Assembly: GCA_963667605.2 (NCBI GenBank)
Contig: CAXXUZ010000003.1
Coordinates: forward strand, 682,001-746,000
Direction of reading: 5' to 3'
From: JADLGL01 sp963667605
GTDB taxonomy: Bacteria > Pseudomonadota > Alphaproteobacteria > Rhizobiales > Kaistiaceae
DNA length: 64,000 nt
Below are positions 46,077 through 55,900 of this stretch, piece by piece. The notes under the pieces were generated by a model, which did not search any database, had not been told where the DNA came from, and saw only the letters and a program-made list of their open reading frames with translations. The translations under genes were made by a program, and so were the position numbers. Every line of letters begins with the position of its first letter. Position 1 is the first letter of the stretch.

Positions 46077-47440
46077 TCAGCCTGCTGGCGCAGAACCGCT
46101 TCGGCCAGCGCCGCGATCGCCGCGTCAAGTGCAAGGCGCTCCTCGGCTCGCGATGCCCAGCCGGCCAACGCCGCCAAACTCGTTTCGGGCAATCCCACCC
46201 GCTCGGCAAGGGCGGCTTCAAGATCACCGGCATCTACCGCAGCCTGCATCCGCGAAATGATCGCCGGCGGCGTGTCGGCCTCGATCGGAACGGTTGGCTG
46301 GACCACCACTACGCCTCGAGCGTTGTCCCAGAACCGTTCCCAAAAGCCGGCATTGGGATCAGCCTCATGGGCGGCGTCGAGAATGGCAACGGCAACGTCG
46401 CCGAAGTCGGCCGCGAGTTCGGCCGTGCTCGCAACCCGCCCGAGGGCTGCCGGCTCAAGCGCGGCCACCGCGCCTGGATCGGCGCCAAGCTGCGCCAGCG
46501 CCGCGAGTTCGGCGGCAAATCCGTCGCCGCGACCGGCCGATGCCTGAAGATTGCTCAAGGCCAATGCCCGCGCGGCTCCCTCGGCGCGATCGCGGTCCAC
46601 GGCATCAGCCGCCAGGGCCTCAGCCTCCTCGGCCAGGGCGATAACTTCTCCGTCGAGCCGATCGAGCTGCTGCTGTAACGTCAACATCTGGGTGGATGGT
46701 CCGGCATTCTCCATCGCAGCCAGCCGCTGAGACAACTGGCCGATTTCTTCGCTTAGGCGAGCCGCCGCCTGCGGATCGCCAGCGGTGGCAGCCGCCGCCA
46801 CAAGCTCCCGCCGCAAGCCCTCCAAATCATTGACAATGACGAGCCTGGCATCGCGATCGGACTGGATGTCGACCGCTAGCGCGTCAACCAACTCCCGAAG
46901 GCCGGTCAAGCCGCCGGCAATTTGTTCCAGCGCCGCGATCCGATCCGCCAATGGCGTCATGTCGTTTGTTGGCACCCCGGCGATATCGCGACGCAGTGCC
47001 TCGATCTCCTCGGTCAGGCGCTCGGTTTCCGACAACGCCGTCTCTGCCGTCTCCCTGCCCGGCGGCGGCATCAGATCGGTGAACATCAGAAGATAGCCGC
47101 CAAGCAGCACCACCAGCGCTCCGATTGCCGCAAAGGCGAGCATGTTGAAACCGCTCGCCTGTCGCGGAGGCGGAGAAATCCCCGAATTGGCCGAACTGAC
47201 ATCAGCATCCTGACCAGAGGCGGCTGCACTCGATTGCTCCGTCCGCGAAGGAGTGGCCGTCGCGGCCGGAGCCTCTCCGACCGTACTCACCGGCACCGGA
47301 CCGGGCTGACCGTGCGGGCGAGCAGATTTCCCCTCGGCGACGCTGTCGCCGGGGAGATCAATAATGACCGCTCGTTTGCGGCGCGGACGCGACCCCGACT
47401 GAGCGCCACCGCGCTTAGATTGACTATCATTTGCCGCCAT
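46073..47440 (-). CDS. Mitofilin/Mic60-like inner-membrane protein
   Basis: A 455-residue protein with a basic, disordered N-terminus (RPRRKRAVIIDLPGD), a single membrane span (MLAFAAIGALVVLLGGYLLM, about 100-120), a long coiled-coil region (about 140-300; ETERLTEEIEALRRDI and later), and a C-terminal helical mitofilin-like domain. Alphaproteobacterial relatives are homologues of mitochondrial Mic60, which bends membranes and links to the outer membrane. The gene lies between hemD and hemY, the usual place in this class. Confidence 0.85.
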   Translation of the reverse strand: MAANDSQSKRGGAQSGSRPRRKRAVIIDLPGDSVAEGKSARPHGQPGPVPVSTVGEAPAATATPSRTEQSSAAASGQDADVSSANSGISPPPRQASGFNMLAFAAIGALVVLLGGYLLMFTDLMPPPGRETAETALSETERLTEEIEALRRDIAGVPTNDMTPLADRIAALEQIAGGLTGLRELVDALAVDIQSDRDARLVIVNDLEGLRRELVAAAATAGDPQAAARLSEEIGQLSQRLAAMENAGPSTQMLTLQQQLDRLDGEVIALAEEAEALAADAVDRDRAEGAARALALSNLQASAGRGDGFAAELAALAQLGADPGAVAALEPAALGRVASTAELAADFGDVAVAILDAAHEADPNAGFWERFWDNARGVVVVQPTVPIEADTPPAIISRMQAAVDAGDLEAALAERVGLPETSLAALAGWASRAEERLALDAAIAALAEAVLRQQAE

Positions 47441-47483
47441 CGGACTGCACCTGTCTCAGAAATGGGGCCACATCGCCGGGACC

Positions 47484-48236
47484 CTACGAAGTCTCACTGT
47501 CCAACGCCTTAATGCTAGTCCCGGGTGGGATCAGGCTCAAAAGAGCATCCTCACGAGGCGCGGCAGCTACATCAATCCGGCCAACCGCGCGGCCGGCAAA
47601 AATGGAGGCGATCGTCGGCGATAGAGCGAAAATCCGAAGTTGTTGCAAGGCCCCCGTGAGCCCCGATTTATCGACCAGGCTCAAAAATGTGGCAGCACTC
47701 CGTTTCGAGTAGAGGAGGATGCCCGCCAGGGCGCCGGAGCGAAGCGCTTCGACAACGTCCGAACCCAGGCCTTCAGCGGCGGTCATTCGATACGCGACAG
47801 CGATCTCGATATCGAAACCCTCAGCACGCAGCATCTCTTCCATGACCAGTGACCGGTCTTCGGCGGCGGGATAAAGAACGCTCCCGCCGGCTGGATCGAG
47901 CGAACCGGAAACCAGCCGTGCCAACGCGGCACCATCGCCCTCGGCCGCCCGGACATCCTTGAAGCCGGCCGCGACGGCCGCACTCGCCGTCGCCGCTCCA
48001 ACCGCAAATAGCGGTCGGTCCCACCACGCCGCCACCTCCTTCCAGGTTCCGATCGCACGAACCGTATTGCGGCTGGTCACTACGATCGCGGCAGGATCCA
48101 CCTCGATAATCAAAGGCAGAAATTCAACTCGCAGCAGCGGCCGCACGACCACAATGTGCCCCATCGCCCGCAACCGGGATGCCGTTCGCTTAGCGTCTAG
48201 TATCGGCCGCGTCACCAGAAGATTCATCGGCCTCAC
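47484..48236 (-). CDS. hemD: Uroporphyrinogen-III synthase
   Basis: A 250-residue enzyme that closes hydroxymethylbilane to uroporphyrinogen III. The family is weakly conserved, but NLLVTRPILDAKRTASRLRAMG at the N-terminus, VVTSRNTVRAI, LYPAAEDRS and LLYSKRSAATFLSLV fit. Its GTG start at 48236 overlaps the hemC stop (GTGA); an ATG at 48227 is possible. Position after hemC decides the call. It forms an operon with hemC and, after a 43-base gap, the mitofilin-like gene. Confidence 0.9.
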   Translation of the reverse strand: MRPMNLLVTRPILDAKRTASRLRAMGHIVVVRPLLRVEFLPLIIEVDPAAIVVTSRNTVRAIGTWKEVAAWWDRPLFAVGAATASAAVAAGFKDVRAAEGDGAALARLVSGSLDPAGGSVLYPAAEDRSLVMEEMLRAEGFDIEIAVAYRMTAAEGLGSDVVEALRSGALAGILLYSKRSAATFLSLVDKSGLTGALQQLRIFALSPTIASIFAGRAVGRIDVAAAPREDALLSLIPPGTSIKALDSETS

Positions 48237-49159
48237 GCCTCGCGGAAGAAATCCGGACCGCCACGCCGGGCGAGTTCGTCGCCGGCATCACGGCCCATCG
48301 CCTCGGCATCGGAGACGGCCCCGGCCCTCTCAACCCGATGAGATTGCTTTCCATCCTGGGTGACAATGATCCCACGGAAATCGATTCGATCGCCGTCGGT
48401 TTCCGCTAATCCACCGATCGGGGTGCGGCACGAGCCATCAAGCGCGGCAAGGAAGGCACGCTCCGCCATGATGGCGGCCAATGTTGCTGGGTGATTGATC
48501 GGCGCCAGCAATTCTCGCGTCCGATCATTATCGGCGCGCGCCTCAATTGCGATCGCGCCTTGGCCAACGGCCGGCATCAACGAATCGGTTTCAAGTAAGC
48601 TGGTCGCCTCCTGCGCCAAGCCTAAACGATTGAGGCCGGCTGCGGCAAGAAGGGTCGCATCGGCGAGACCCTCGCCGAGCTTGCGGAGACGCGTGGCGAC
48701 ATTGCCACGAAACTCGACCACTTTGAGATCGGGCCGGAGCATCAGAGCAAGCGCCTTGCGACGCAGGGACGAGGTGCCCAGTACCGCGCCTTCCGGTAGT
48801 TCCTGGATCGTCTGAGCGACCGGCGACAAGAAGGCATCGCGGACATCTTCCCGCGACGGCGTCGCTACAATCGCGAGACCAGGCGGAAGCAGCGTCGGCA
48901 TGTCTTTGGCCGAATGCACTGCAAGGTCGATTCGGCCGTCCTTGAGTGCCTCCTCGATTTCCAGCGTGAACAATCCCTTGCCACCGAAATCAGCTAATGG
49001 CTGATCGACGATCGCATCACCCTTGGTCCGGATAGGAACAGTTTCGACTGCGTGATCATCCCAGCCATGGGCTTCGGCCAACCGCAACGCTACTTCACGC
49101 GATTGCGCCAAGGCCAGTGGGCTGCGGCGCGTGCCGATGCGAAGAAGCGCCGATTGCAA
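48233..49159 (-). CDS. hemC: Hydroxymethylbilane synthase (porphobilinogen deaminase)
   Basis: A 308-residue enzyme that links four porphobilinogens to hydroxymethylbilane. It has IGTRRSPLALAQS at the N-terminus, RTKGDAI, VHSAKDMPT, LGTSSLRRKAL, FRGNVATRLRKL and the dipyrromethane-binding Cys in LDGSCRTPIGG. It begins the minus-strand heme operon and is divergent from tsaD with 148 bases between them. Confidence 0.97.
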   Translation of the reverse strand: MQSALLRIGTRRSPLALAQSREVALRLAEAHGWDDHAVETVPIRTKGDAIVDQPLADFGGKGLFTLEIEEALKDGRIDLAVHSAKDMPTLLPPGLAIVATPSREDVRDAFLSPVAQTIQELPEGAVLGTSSLRRKALALMLRPDLKVVEFRGNVATRLRKLGEGLADATLLAAAGLNRLGLAQEATSLLETDSLMPAVGQGAIAIEARADNDRTRELLAPINHPATLAAIMAERAFLAALDGSCRTPIGGLAETDGDRIDFRGIIVTQDGKQSHRVERAGAVSDAEAMGRDAGDELARRGGPDFFREA

Positions 49160-49307
49160 GCTGCTCGTTCCTGGTGCTAGGGGGCTGGATGGGCACGCAT
49201 CCTAGAACATCCATCGCGAAAGTGTACGCGATTTTCCGACAACCCAGGGCGCCGGCAACAACAACGCGATCGCTGCTCTGGCAAACGGCCGCGAGGCGAC
49301 AATCGAC
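49160..49307. promoter_or_regulatory. Divergent promoter region between hemC and tsaD
   Basis: These 148 bases should carry promoters for hemC (minus) and tsaD (plus). I could not assign convincing -35/-10 boxes and saw no inverted repeat, small gene or riboswitch. The divergent arrangement itself is common to related bacteria. Confidence 0.4.
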
Positions 49308-50378
49308 ATGATCGTCCTCGGTATCGAAACCAGTTGCGACGAAACCGCGGCCGCAATCGTCGAAGGCAGCGGCGACGGTCCGGGCACCATCTTGTCTCAG
49401 ATCGTGCTCAGTCAGGCCGATCACGTGGCCTTCGGCGGTGTGGTTCCGGAAATCGCGGCGAGAGCCCATGTCGAAGCGCTCGACAAGACTATCGCGGCCG
49501 TCATGTCCACAGCGGGGTTCGGCTATGACGAACTCGACGGCATTGCCGCAACCGCCGGTCCCGGCTTGATCGGCGCGCTTTTGGTCGGTCTCACCACCGG
49601 CAAGGCGGTTGCGCTTGCCGCCGCCAAGCCGCTCACGGCGATCAACCATCTCGAGGCTCATGCGCTTACGCCTCGGCTCACCGACGGCCTTGCCTTCCCA
49701 TATCTACTGCTGTTGGTTTCCGGCGGCCATACCCAGCTGATCAAAGTCTCCGGGCTTGGCGATTATCGTCGTTACGGCACCACCGTCGACGATGCCCTCG
49801 GCGAGGCCTTCGACAAGACCGCCAAACTGCTTGGCCTCCCTTATCCCGGAGGACCGGCGGTGGAGAATGCAGCGGCGAGCGGCAATGCGGATCGCTTCAC
49901 CCTACCGCGACCGATGGCGGGACGGCCGGGGTCCGATTTCTCCTTCTCTGGCCTCAAGACCGCCGTTCGGCTGAAGGCCGAGGCGATCGCCCCGATCAGC
50001 GACCGCAATGTCGCCGACCTTGCGGCGGCGTTCCAGAGTGCCGCCACCGCAGTCGTCGTCGATCGCACTCGCCATGCTATCGAGAGATTCACGGCCGAGG
50101 ATAAGCCGGAACACCGGGCTTTAGTCGTCGCCGGTGGCGTCGCCGCCAATCGGGCGATCAGGGCCGCACTCGCCAGCCTCGCCGAAATCACCGGATTCGA
50201 GCTGATCACGCCGCCTTTGCAGCTGTGCACCGATAATGCCGCCATGGTCGCCTGGGCCGGGATCGAACGACTTACCGCTGGCCTGATTGACACTTTTGAG
50301 GTTGCCGCGCGACCGCGTTGGCCGTTGGATGCGAATCTCGCCGGCATCGGCGGTGGCGCCAAGGGGGCAAAGGCATGA
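49308..50378 (+). CDS. tsaD: tRNA threonylcarbamoyladenosine synthase catalytic subunit
   Basis: A 356-residue ASKHA-fold protein that, with TsaB and TsaE, puts threonylcarbamoyl on A37 of ANN-decoding tRNAs. Visible are VLGIETSCDETAAAIV at the start, AATAGPGLIGALLVGL, the metal motif HLEAH in INHLEAHAL, LLLVSGGHTQLI, VDDALGEAFDKTAKLL, and CTDNAAMVAWAG near the end. It overlaps gpsA by 4 bases (ATGA). Confidence 0.97.
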   Translation: MIVLGIETSCDETAAAIVEGSGDGPGTILSQIVLSQADHVAFGGVVPEIAARAHVEALDKTIAAVMSTAGFGYDELDGIAATAGPGLIGALLVGLTTGKAVALAAAKPLTAINHLEAHALTPRLTDGLAFPYLLLLVSGGHTQLIKVSGLGDYRRYGTTVDDALGEAFDKTAKLLGLPYPGGPAVENAAASGNADRFTLPRPMAGRPGSDFSFSGLKTAVRLKAEAIAPISDRNVADLAAAFQSAATAVVVDRTRHAIERFTAEDKPEHRALVVAGGVAANRAIRAALASLAEITGFELITPPLQLCTDNAAMVAWAGIERLTAGLIDTFEVAARPRWPLDANLAGIGGGAKGAKA

Positions 50379-51349
50379 GCATCGATAAGGTGGGGATTAT
50401 CGGCGGAGGCGCATGGGGCACCGCGCTGGCCTTGGTTGCCTCGCGGGCCGGCCGCAGCGCCATCGTCTATGCTCGGGATCGGGCGACGATCGCAGCAATC
50501 AACGACGATCGCGCCAGTCCGAGTCATCTGGGATCGCCGTCGACTCCGATCACCGCGAGCGCCGACATCGGCGACGCAGCGGGCGCGGACATGGTGATCG
50601 CCGCTGTGCCGGCGCAGGAATTTCGGAGTGCCGCAGTCTCGTTGGCGCCGATGGTGCGCGAAGGCCAGCCGATCGTGATCGCGGCCAAGGGCATCGAACT
50701 CGCTAGCGGCAAGCGGCTTTCTGAGGTCTTGAGCGAAATCATTCCGAAGGCCGAGGCTGCGGTTTTGTCAGGCCCGAGTTTCGCCGCCGATGTCGCCAAG
50801 AACCTCCCCACCGCCGTCACCCTCGCCGCTTCGCATCGAGAGCTTGCCCTAACCCTATGCCGGGCGCTGAGCGGTCCGGCTTTCCGCCCCTATGCCGAGA
50901 CCGACATAGTCGGAGTCGAGCTTGGGGGAGCATTGAAGAATGTGCTGGCAATCGCCGCCGGGATCGTCTCCGGGCGCGGTTTAGGCGCGAGCGCCGGCGC
51001 CGCCCTGTTGGCCCGTGGGTTTGCTGAGATGCGCCGCTTCGCTGAAATCTTCGGCGCCCGCCCCGAGACCATGATGGGCCTTTCGGGCCTCGGCGACATC
51101 GTCCTCACTTGCTCCTCGCCGCAATCCCGGAACTATAGCGTCGGTTTGGCACTTGGCGCCGGGCGGCCGATCCCCAGCCTCCTCGCCGAAGGCATGGCAA
51201 CGGCCGCTATTGCCCACCGCCTCGCCGACGAAAATGGTATTGCGATGCCGATCACCGCGGCCGTTGCCTCGGTACTCGCCGGGACGCTCTCGATCGACGA
51301 GGCCATCGACGCGCTAATGAGCCGCCCGCTCAAGGCCGAGACGGACTGA
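50375..51349 (+). CDS. gpsA: NAD(P)-dependent glycerol-3-phosphate dehydrogenase
   Basis: A 324-residue enzyme that makes sn-glycerol-3-phosphate for phospholipids. It has GIIGGGAWGTALALV, VPAQEFR, AKGIELASGK, LSGPSFAADVAKNLPTA, GGALKNVLAIAAGI with the catalytic Lys, and GLSGLGDIVLTCSS. The ATG at 50375 overlaps the tsaD stop, so translation is coupled; a longer frame from 50318 only reads through the tsaD end. Confidence 0.97.
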   Translation: MSIDKVGIIGGGAWGTALALVASRAGRSAIVYARDRATIAAINDDRASPSHLGSPSTPITASADIGDAAGADMVIAAVPAQEFRSAAVSLAPMVREGQPIVIAAKGIELASGKRLSEVLSEIIPKAEAAVLSGPSFAADVAKNLPTAVTLAASHRELALTLCRALSGPAFRPYAETDIVGVELGGALKNVLAIAAGIVSGRGLGASAGAALLARGFAEMRRFAEIFGARPETMMGLSGLGDIVLTCSSPQSRNYSVGLALGAGRPIPSLLAEGMATAAIAHRLADENGIAMPITAAVASVLAGTLSIDEAIDALMSRPLKAETD

Positions 51350-51404
51350 CGTTCTCGACGGCGTGCCGATGGTCCGCTAATTTACCAGTAGAATAGGAGA
51401 CATG

Positions 51405-51815
51405 ATGGCCTATTGGCTGTTCAAATCCGAGCCCAGCACCTGGTCATGGGATGATCATGTCGGGCGAGGTGGCAAAGGTCAGGAATGGGACGGCGTCCGC
51501 AACTTCCAGGCCCGCAATCACATGCGGGCGATGAAGAAGGGCGACCGTGGCTTCTTCTACCATTCCGGGGATGACAAGGCGGTGGTCGGCATTGTCGAAA
51601 TCTCGGCCGAAGCCCATCCGGATTCGACCGACACTGCTTGGGAATGCGTCGACCTCGTTGCCGTTGAACCGCTAGCGCGGCCGGTAAGCCTTGCCGAGAT
51701 CAAGGCCGATCAGACCCTGAAAGACATGGTGCTGGCCAAGAATCCAGGGCTGTCGGTGCAGCCGGTGACAGACGCCGAATGGAAACGAGTGCTGAAGCTG
51801 GCGGCATCGGCCTGA
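51405..51815 (+). CDS. EVE-domain (PUA-like) protein
   Basis: A 136-residue single-domain protein. It shows the family hallmarks YWLFKSEPSTWSW, WDGVRNFQARNHMRAM, GDRGFFYHSG, VVGIVEI and WECVDLVAVEPL. EVE domains are PUA-like and bind modified bases in RNA or DNA. This gpsA-linked form is a housekeeping protein in many alphaproteobacteria. ATG at 51405 was preferred to 51402 for its spacing to TAGGAG. It lies 55 bases after gpsA. Confidence 0.93.
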   Translation: MAYWLFKSEPSTWSWDDHVGRGGKGQEWDGVRNFQARNHMRAMKKGDRGFFYHSGDDKAVVGIVEISAEAHPDSTDTAWECVDLVAVEPLARPVSLAEIKADQTLKDMVLAKNPGLSVQPVTDAEWKRVLKLAASA

Positions 51816-51823
51816 GCCTCGGC

Positions 51824-52780
51824 TCAGTAGCGGATCACCATCAACCGATTAAGACCCGATTCAGGCAGCCAGATCTCGCCCGGCCGCCCCAATATCTGTC
51901 GGACATTGCCGCCGCGGCCGCTGTTTGGATAGGTGGTGAATTCCTCGGTCGCCAAGTCGAAGGAATAGATCGCGCTGGCGCCGAAATCGGACACCCAGAC
52001 AATGTCGCGCTCATCGACGTAGACCGCATAGATCGCTGGATCGGCGCCCGGCGTCTGCCAACTCCGCCAGCTGTTATCCGCCGGATCGTAGAGCGACAGC
52101 AGACCGGAGTTCCATTCCGAGACCCAGATTCGCCCCTGGCTATCCGACCATACCCGGCGCGCACCCTGTCCTCGTGTCGGCGGTTCGATAACAATTGCCT
52201 CGCCGGTGGCGCGATCGATCCGAGCAATGTGATTGCCCGCCAGCGAGGCGTAGTAGATCTCGCCGTCCGGCGTCGCGGCGATGCCATAAGGACCGCGGCC
52301 GCGCGGCGCCGGATAGACATCCATCGCACCTGTCACCGGATCAAGCCGTCCGTAGACGCCGCTCTGCCCGGTGAACCATAGAACGCCGTCACCATCGAAG
52401 GCGGCTGTGTTGAGATTGGCATTCCCGGCGCCGGCGGGCAGCGGCCATACGGTGATCTCCTCATTTGCCGGATTGAACCGCACGATCGCATTCTGGCCGC
52501 CATCGGTGATCCAGGCGGCACCGTCTGGACCCTGTATCACTCCATGCGGGCGCGAGCCTGGGCCCAGCGGGATTTCGCGGATATCGCCGGTCACAGGATC
52601 AAGAATCCCGAGCACCCCGCGGGCTTGCCCAGTGTACCAGACCAAGCCGTCTGGCGCCGGCGCTACATCGTGTGGCCGCGAGCCGGCGGGTACATTGTAG
52701 ACTTGTACATTCTGGGCGAGGGCGGGAATGCCGGCGACCAATGCAGCGACAATCACAGCTGATGGCAACAGGAGGCGCAT
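51824..52780 (-). CDS. Exported Vgb-like (streptogramin lyase-type) beta-propeller
   Basis: A 318-residue protein with a signal peptide (LLLPSAVIVAALVAGIPALAQ) and about six or seven repeats with PDG or GDG turns, for example APAPDGLVWYTG, QGPDGAAWITDG, AAFDGDGVLWFTG and AATPDGEIYYAS. It resembles the virginiamycin B lyase fold, but most such proteins in environmental bacteria have no shown lyase activity. The ATG at 52780 follows GGAGGGATG and starts the signal peptide; a longer frame lacks that. It is convergent with the EVE gene and probably acts in the periplasm. The substrate is unknown. Confidence 0.87.
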   Translation of the reverse strand: MRLLLPSAVIVAALVAGIPALAQNVQVYNVPAGSRPHDVAPAPDGLVWYTGQARGVLGILDPVTGDIREIPLGPGSRPHGVIQGPDGAAWITDGGQNAIVRFNPANEEITVWPLPAGAGNANLNTAAFDGDGVLWFTGQSGVYGRLDPVTGAMDVYPAPRGRGPYGIAATPDGEIYYASLAGNHIARIDRATGEAIVIEPPTRGQGARRVWSDSQGRIWVSEWNSGLLSLYDPADNSWRSWQTPGADPAIYAVYVDERDIVWVSDFGASAIYSFDLATEEFTTYPNSGRGGNVRQILGRPGEIWLPESGLNRLMVIRY

Positions 52781-52901
52781 GGAGCATCCCTCCGACCTGA
52801 ATTCGAACAAGGGGGGCAATATTAACACGCTCCGGCGCGATTGTGACGGCATCCGGTGGCGCAATTACGATTCATGGAGCCGGCCTCGGCACGGCCTTGA
52901 A

Positions 52902-55900
52902 TCAATGGAAATTCCGGCCCTTTGGCAGCACCAACCGGGTTTCCTCGATGAGGCTGGCCATATCCGCCGGGATCGGCTCGTGGCGAGGATGGCGGAATGC
53001 GGCACCGCGTGGAGAGAGTTTTGCGCCGCGTTGATCTCGACCGGGGCGGCGAACTTCATCAGCGCGGGCCAAGGATTCCAGATCGGTACCGTCCTCGGTC
53101 AGCATCGCCAGCATCGCAGTCCGGTCTTCCATCCGGTCGGCAACGACATGGATGACGCCGCTCTCGTTCTGAATCTTGCCGGTGACGATGATGAATCGGC
53201 CACCAAGCACCACCGGCCGGAATTTTTCGAATGTCTTCGACCAGACGACGATATTGGCGATCCCGGTCTCATCCTCAAGCGTCATAAAGATAACGCCGCT
53301 CGCCGTACCCGGCCGCTGCCTAACCAGCACGAGACCAGCTACTTTGACCCTCCGCCCGGAGGCGATCTCAGGAAGTCGGTTACTTCCGCTGACGCCCATC
53401 GCCGCAATCTTCTGCCGTAGGAACTGGACTGGATGCGCCTTTAAGGACAGGCTGAGGAAACGATAATCATTGACCACATGTTCGCCGAGCGGCATCGGTG
53501 GCAGACCGAAATCGGGCTCTTGGTCGCGCGCCCCGGCAAGCTCCGGCCGATCGAATAGCGGCAACCGCTCACGCCCCGTGCCGGCATCGAGCGCCCGCGC
53601 CGCCCATAGCGCATCGCGACGATCGAGGCCAAGCGAGCGAAACGCATCGGCATCGGCAAGCCGCTCGATCGCGGCGCGAGTAAGCCCGGAACGGAGCCAG
53701 AGATCGCGTACCGAATCGTAGCCTCGGCCACGCATCTCGACGAGATGCTCGCCATCCTTCTCGGCGAAGCCCTTGATCTGACGAAGGCCCAGCCTGACGG
53801 CATGGGCTGATCGGATATCGTCACGCATCGATCGATGGGTTTTGTGGAGGCGACTAGGCCGCTCTGCATCCGCCTCCAGATTGCTGTCCCAGGAGGAAAG
53901 ATTGACGTCGACCGGCAGGACCTCGACACCATGCTCACGGGCGTCACGAACGATCTGCGCCGGCGCATAAAAGCCCATCGGCTGAGCATTGAGGAGCGCT
54001 GCACAGAAGACATCGGGATAATGGCATTTGAGCCAGGCCGAGGCGTAGACGAGTAGCGCGAAGCTCGCCGCATGGCTCTCGGGAAAGCCATATTCGCCGA
54101 AGCCCTCGATCTGTTTGAAGCAGCGCTCGGCGAAGTCGTGATCATAGCCGCGGCTCGTCATTCCTTCGATCATTTTCGTCCTGAATGATCCGATCGTCCC
54201 CATGCGCCGGAAAGTCGCCATCGCCCGGCGGAGGCGATCGGCCTCACCCGGCTCAAAGCCGGCGGCGACGATTGCAATCTTCATCGCCTGCTCCTGGAAC
54301 AACGGCACGCCGAGGGTCTTGCCGAGGACACGCTCCAATTCGTCTGCCGGACCGTGCTCCGGCAACGGCGATGGGTAATGTACTTTCTCCAGGCCTTGTC
54401 GCCGTCGGAGATAGGGGTGGACCATGTCGCCCTGTATCGGCCCCGGCCGGACGATCGCCACCTCGATGACGAGGTCATAATAATTGGCCGGCTTCAGCCG
54501 CGGCAGCATTGTCATCTGCGCCCGGCTTTCGATCTGGAATACTCCGATCGTGTCGGCGCGCTGCACCATCTGGTAGACCGACGGCTCTTCGGCCGGGATC
54601 GTCGCCAACGTCAGCCGTTCGCCGTAATCCCGCTCCAGAAACTCAAATGCCTTGCGGATGCAGGACAGCATTCCGAGCGCCAGCACATCGATCTTGAGCA
54701 TACCGAGCGCATCGAGATCGTCCTTGTCCCATTCGACAGTTGTGCGGTCCTCCATCGCCGCATTGGCAACCGGCGTCACCTCGTCGAGCCGATCGCGGGT
54801 GATTACGAAGCCACCGACATGCTGCGACAGATGCCGCGGGAAACCGATCAACTCCTGGGTCAGCGCCAACGTCTGGCGGACGTTCCGCGCCTCCGGATCA
54901 AGGCCGATCCGCTCGGCCTCTTCCGGTTTGATCCCATCCGAAGACCAGCCCCAGATCGAACCGGACAGCGCACCGATCGTGTCTTCGCTGAGGCCGAAGA
55001 CCTTGCCGACCTCGCGGATCGCCGAGCGCGAGCGATAGGAGATGACAGTCGCGGCGATGCCGGCGCGGTCACGGCCATATTTCTCGTAGATATATTGGAT
55101 CACCTCCTCGCGTCGCTCATGCTCGAAATCGACGTCAATGTCGGGTGGCTCGTTCCGCTCCGGCGAGATGAAGCGCTCGAACAGAAGATCGATCCGGTCC
55201 GGATCGACTTCGGTGATGCCAAGACAAAAGCACACCGCCGAATTAGCCGCCGAGCCGCGCCCCTGGCAGAGAATGCCTTTGCTGCGAGCGAAGCGGACAA
55301 TGTCGTAGACGGTGAGGAAATAGGGTGCGTATTCGAGCTGGGCGATCAACTTCAGCTCATGATCTATATGCGCTTGGATCTTCGCCGGTACGCCGTTCAA
55401 ATAGCGAATGCGCGCGCCTTCCTCGGTCAGCTTTTCCAACGCCATCTGCGGTGTCGGCCCGGCGCCTGTCGGCTCATCGGGATATTGATAGGAAAGTTCG
55501 TCGAGCGAGAAAACGAGCTGCTCGAACACTGCATGGCTCTCCACCACCGCCTCTGGAGTGTCACTGAACAGTCGTACCATTTCGTCGGCGGTTTTGAGAT
55601 GGCGCTCGGCATTGGCGGCAAGCCGATATCCGGCTTCGATCAGGGTCACATGCTCCCGGATCGCGGTGAGGACATCCTGAAGCGACCGCCGGTCGGGATG
55701 ATGGAAAGTCACGTCATTGGTAGCAACAAGCGGCGTTCCGAACCGGATGGCCAACGCCTTCAGCCGCGCCAACCGCCGCCGATCGCCGGAGCCGTAACGC
55801 ATCGCCGCCATCAGCCGGACCGAACCGGGAAACGCTTCGGCCAATGATCCAAGCGTTGCCGACAGTACCGTATCGAGCCGTATCGACGGAAGCACACCGA

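Noticed and set aside
54354..55847. Plus-strand open frame of 497 codons
   Set aside because: Antisense to dnaE2, with no recognisable motif. Long shadow frames are common in DNA of this GC content.
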